A stretch of DNA of 15,485 nucleotides from Coemansia sp. RSA 922 (taxonomy: Eukaryota; Kickxellomycota; Kickxellomycetes; Kickxellales; Kickxellaceae). The stretch lies in NCBI GenBank assembly GCA_027577415.1, contig JANBQS010000550.1:1-15485 (forward strand). The letters run 5' to 3'. The translations under genes were made by a program, and so were the position numbers. Below, piece by piece: positions 15,442 to 15,485 of this stretch; position 1 is the stretch's first letter; each line of letters begins with the position of its first letter. Below the pieces are notes generated by a model that did no database searches, was not told the DNA's origin, and saw nothing but the letters and a program-made list of their open reading frames with translations.

Positions 15442-15485
15442 ATGGCTACTTTGACCGGGCTCGTTCGCTCTATCCTCCAAGTACC
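15442..15485 (+). CDS. 5' end of an unidentified gene (cut by the window edge)
   Basis: An ATG in the favourable context ACCATGG opens a frame of 14 complete codons (MATLTGLVRSILQV) that runs off the window. It is preceded by the same kind of T/C-rich leader seen at other gene starts here (TTTCATCTTTTCTATTTGC, then TTTTTTTCTAACC). The peptide is too short to identify. Gene status rests on the leader, the start context and the frame running into the edge. Confidence 0.5.
   Translation, partial: MATLTGLVRSILQV

Overview
The window is nuclear DNA from a fungus. It has eukaryotic clathrin-adaptor, DNA primase and CLK-type kinase genes, fungal multicopper oxidase architecture, long uninterrupted open frames, TATA boxes of the form TATAAAAG and pyrimidine-rich leaders before start codons. 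No gene here needs an intron. That intron poverty, the intermediate base composition and the protein divergence make me lean towards an early-diverging lineage such as Kickxellomycotina (Coemansia-like). The placement is inference from general character, not a marker-based call.

Layout, left to right. (1) 1-201: 3' end of a protein kinase gene (+), probably LAMMER/CLK type. (2) 300-1424: WDR89-type WD40 protein (-), convergent with the kinase. (3) 1425-3013: 1.6 kb divergent promoter region with no convincing gene. (4) 3014-5683: 889-residue protein (+) with a talin-F0-like ubiquitin fold followed by two PH-like domains; this is the least familiar architecture in the window. (5) 6033-6695: small secreted orphan protein (+). 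(6) 6808-8055: DNA primase small (catalytic) subunit (+). (7) 8147-10096: AP-1/AP-2 beta-adaptin (-), reduced to the trunk plus a short tail. (8) 10097-12040: 1.9 kb without a convincing gene, holding a 92-bp tandem duplication whose copies differ almost only by transitions, lying between two inward-facing TATA boxes. (9) 12041-13672: secreted multicopper oxidase (+). (10) 13750-14550: PhyH-type Fe(II)/2-oxoglutarate dioxygenase (-), with sequence features recalling the phosphonate-hydroxylating PhnY/TmpA group. (11) 14551-15441: divergent promoter region. (12) 15442-end: first codons of another gene (+), cut by the window edge.

The genes do not form a pathway or cluster. They are mostly housekeeping (kinase, WDR89, primase, adaptin) with two oxidoreductases and two less familiar proteins. 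Convergent pairs sit very close (stop codons 77-98 bp apart), whereas divergent promoters are long (0.9-1.9 kb). I found no mobile element, CRISPR array, rRNA or convincing tRNA. The strongest leads are the talin-F0/PH protein, the transition-only tandem duplication with its flanking TATA boxes, and the dioxygenase's possible link to phosphonate metabolism.
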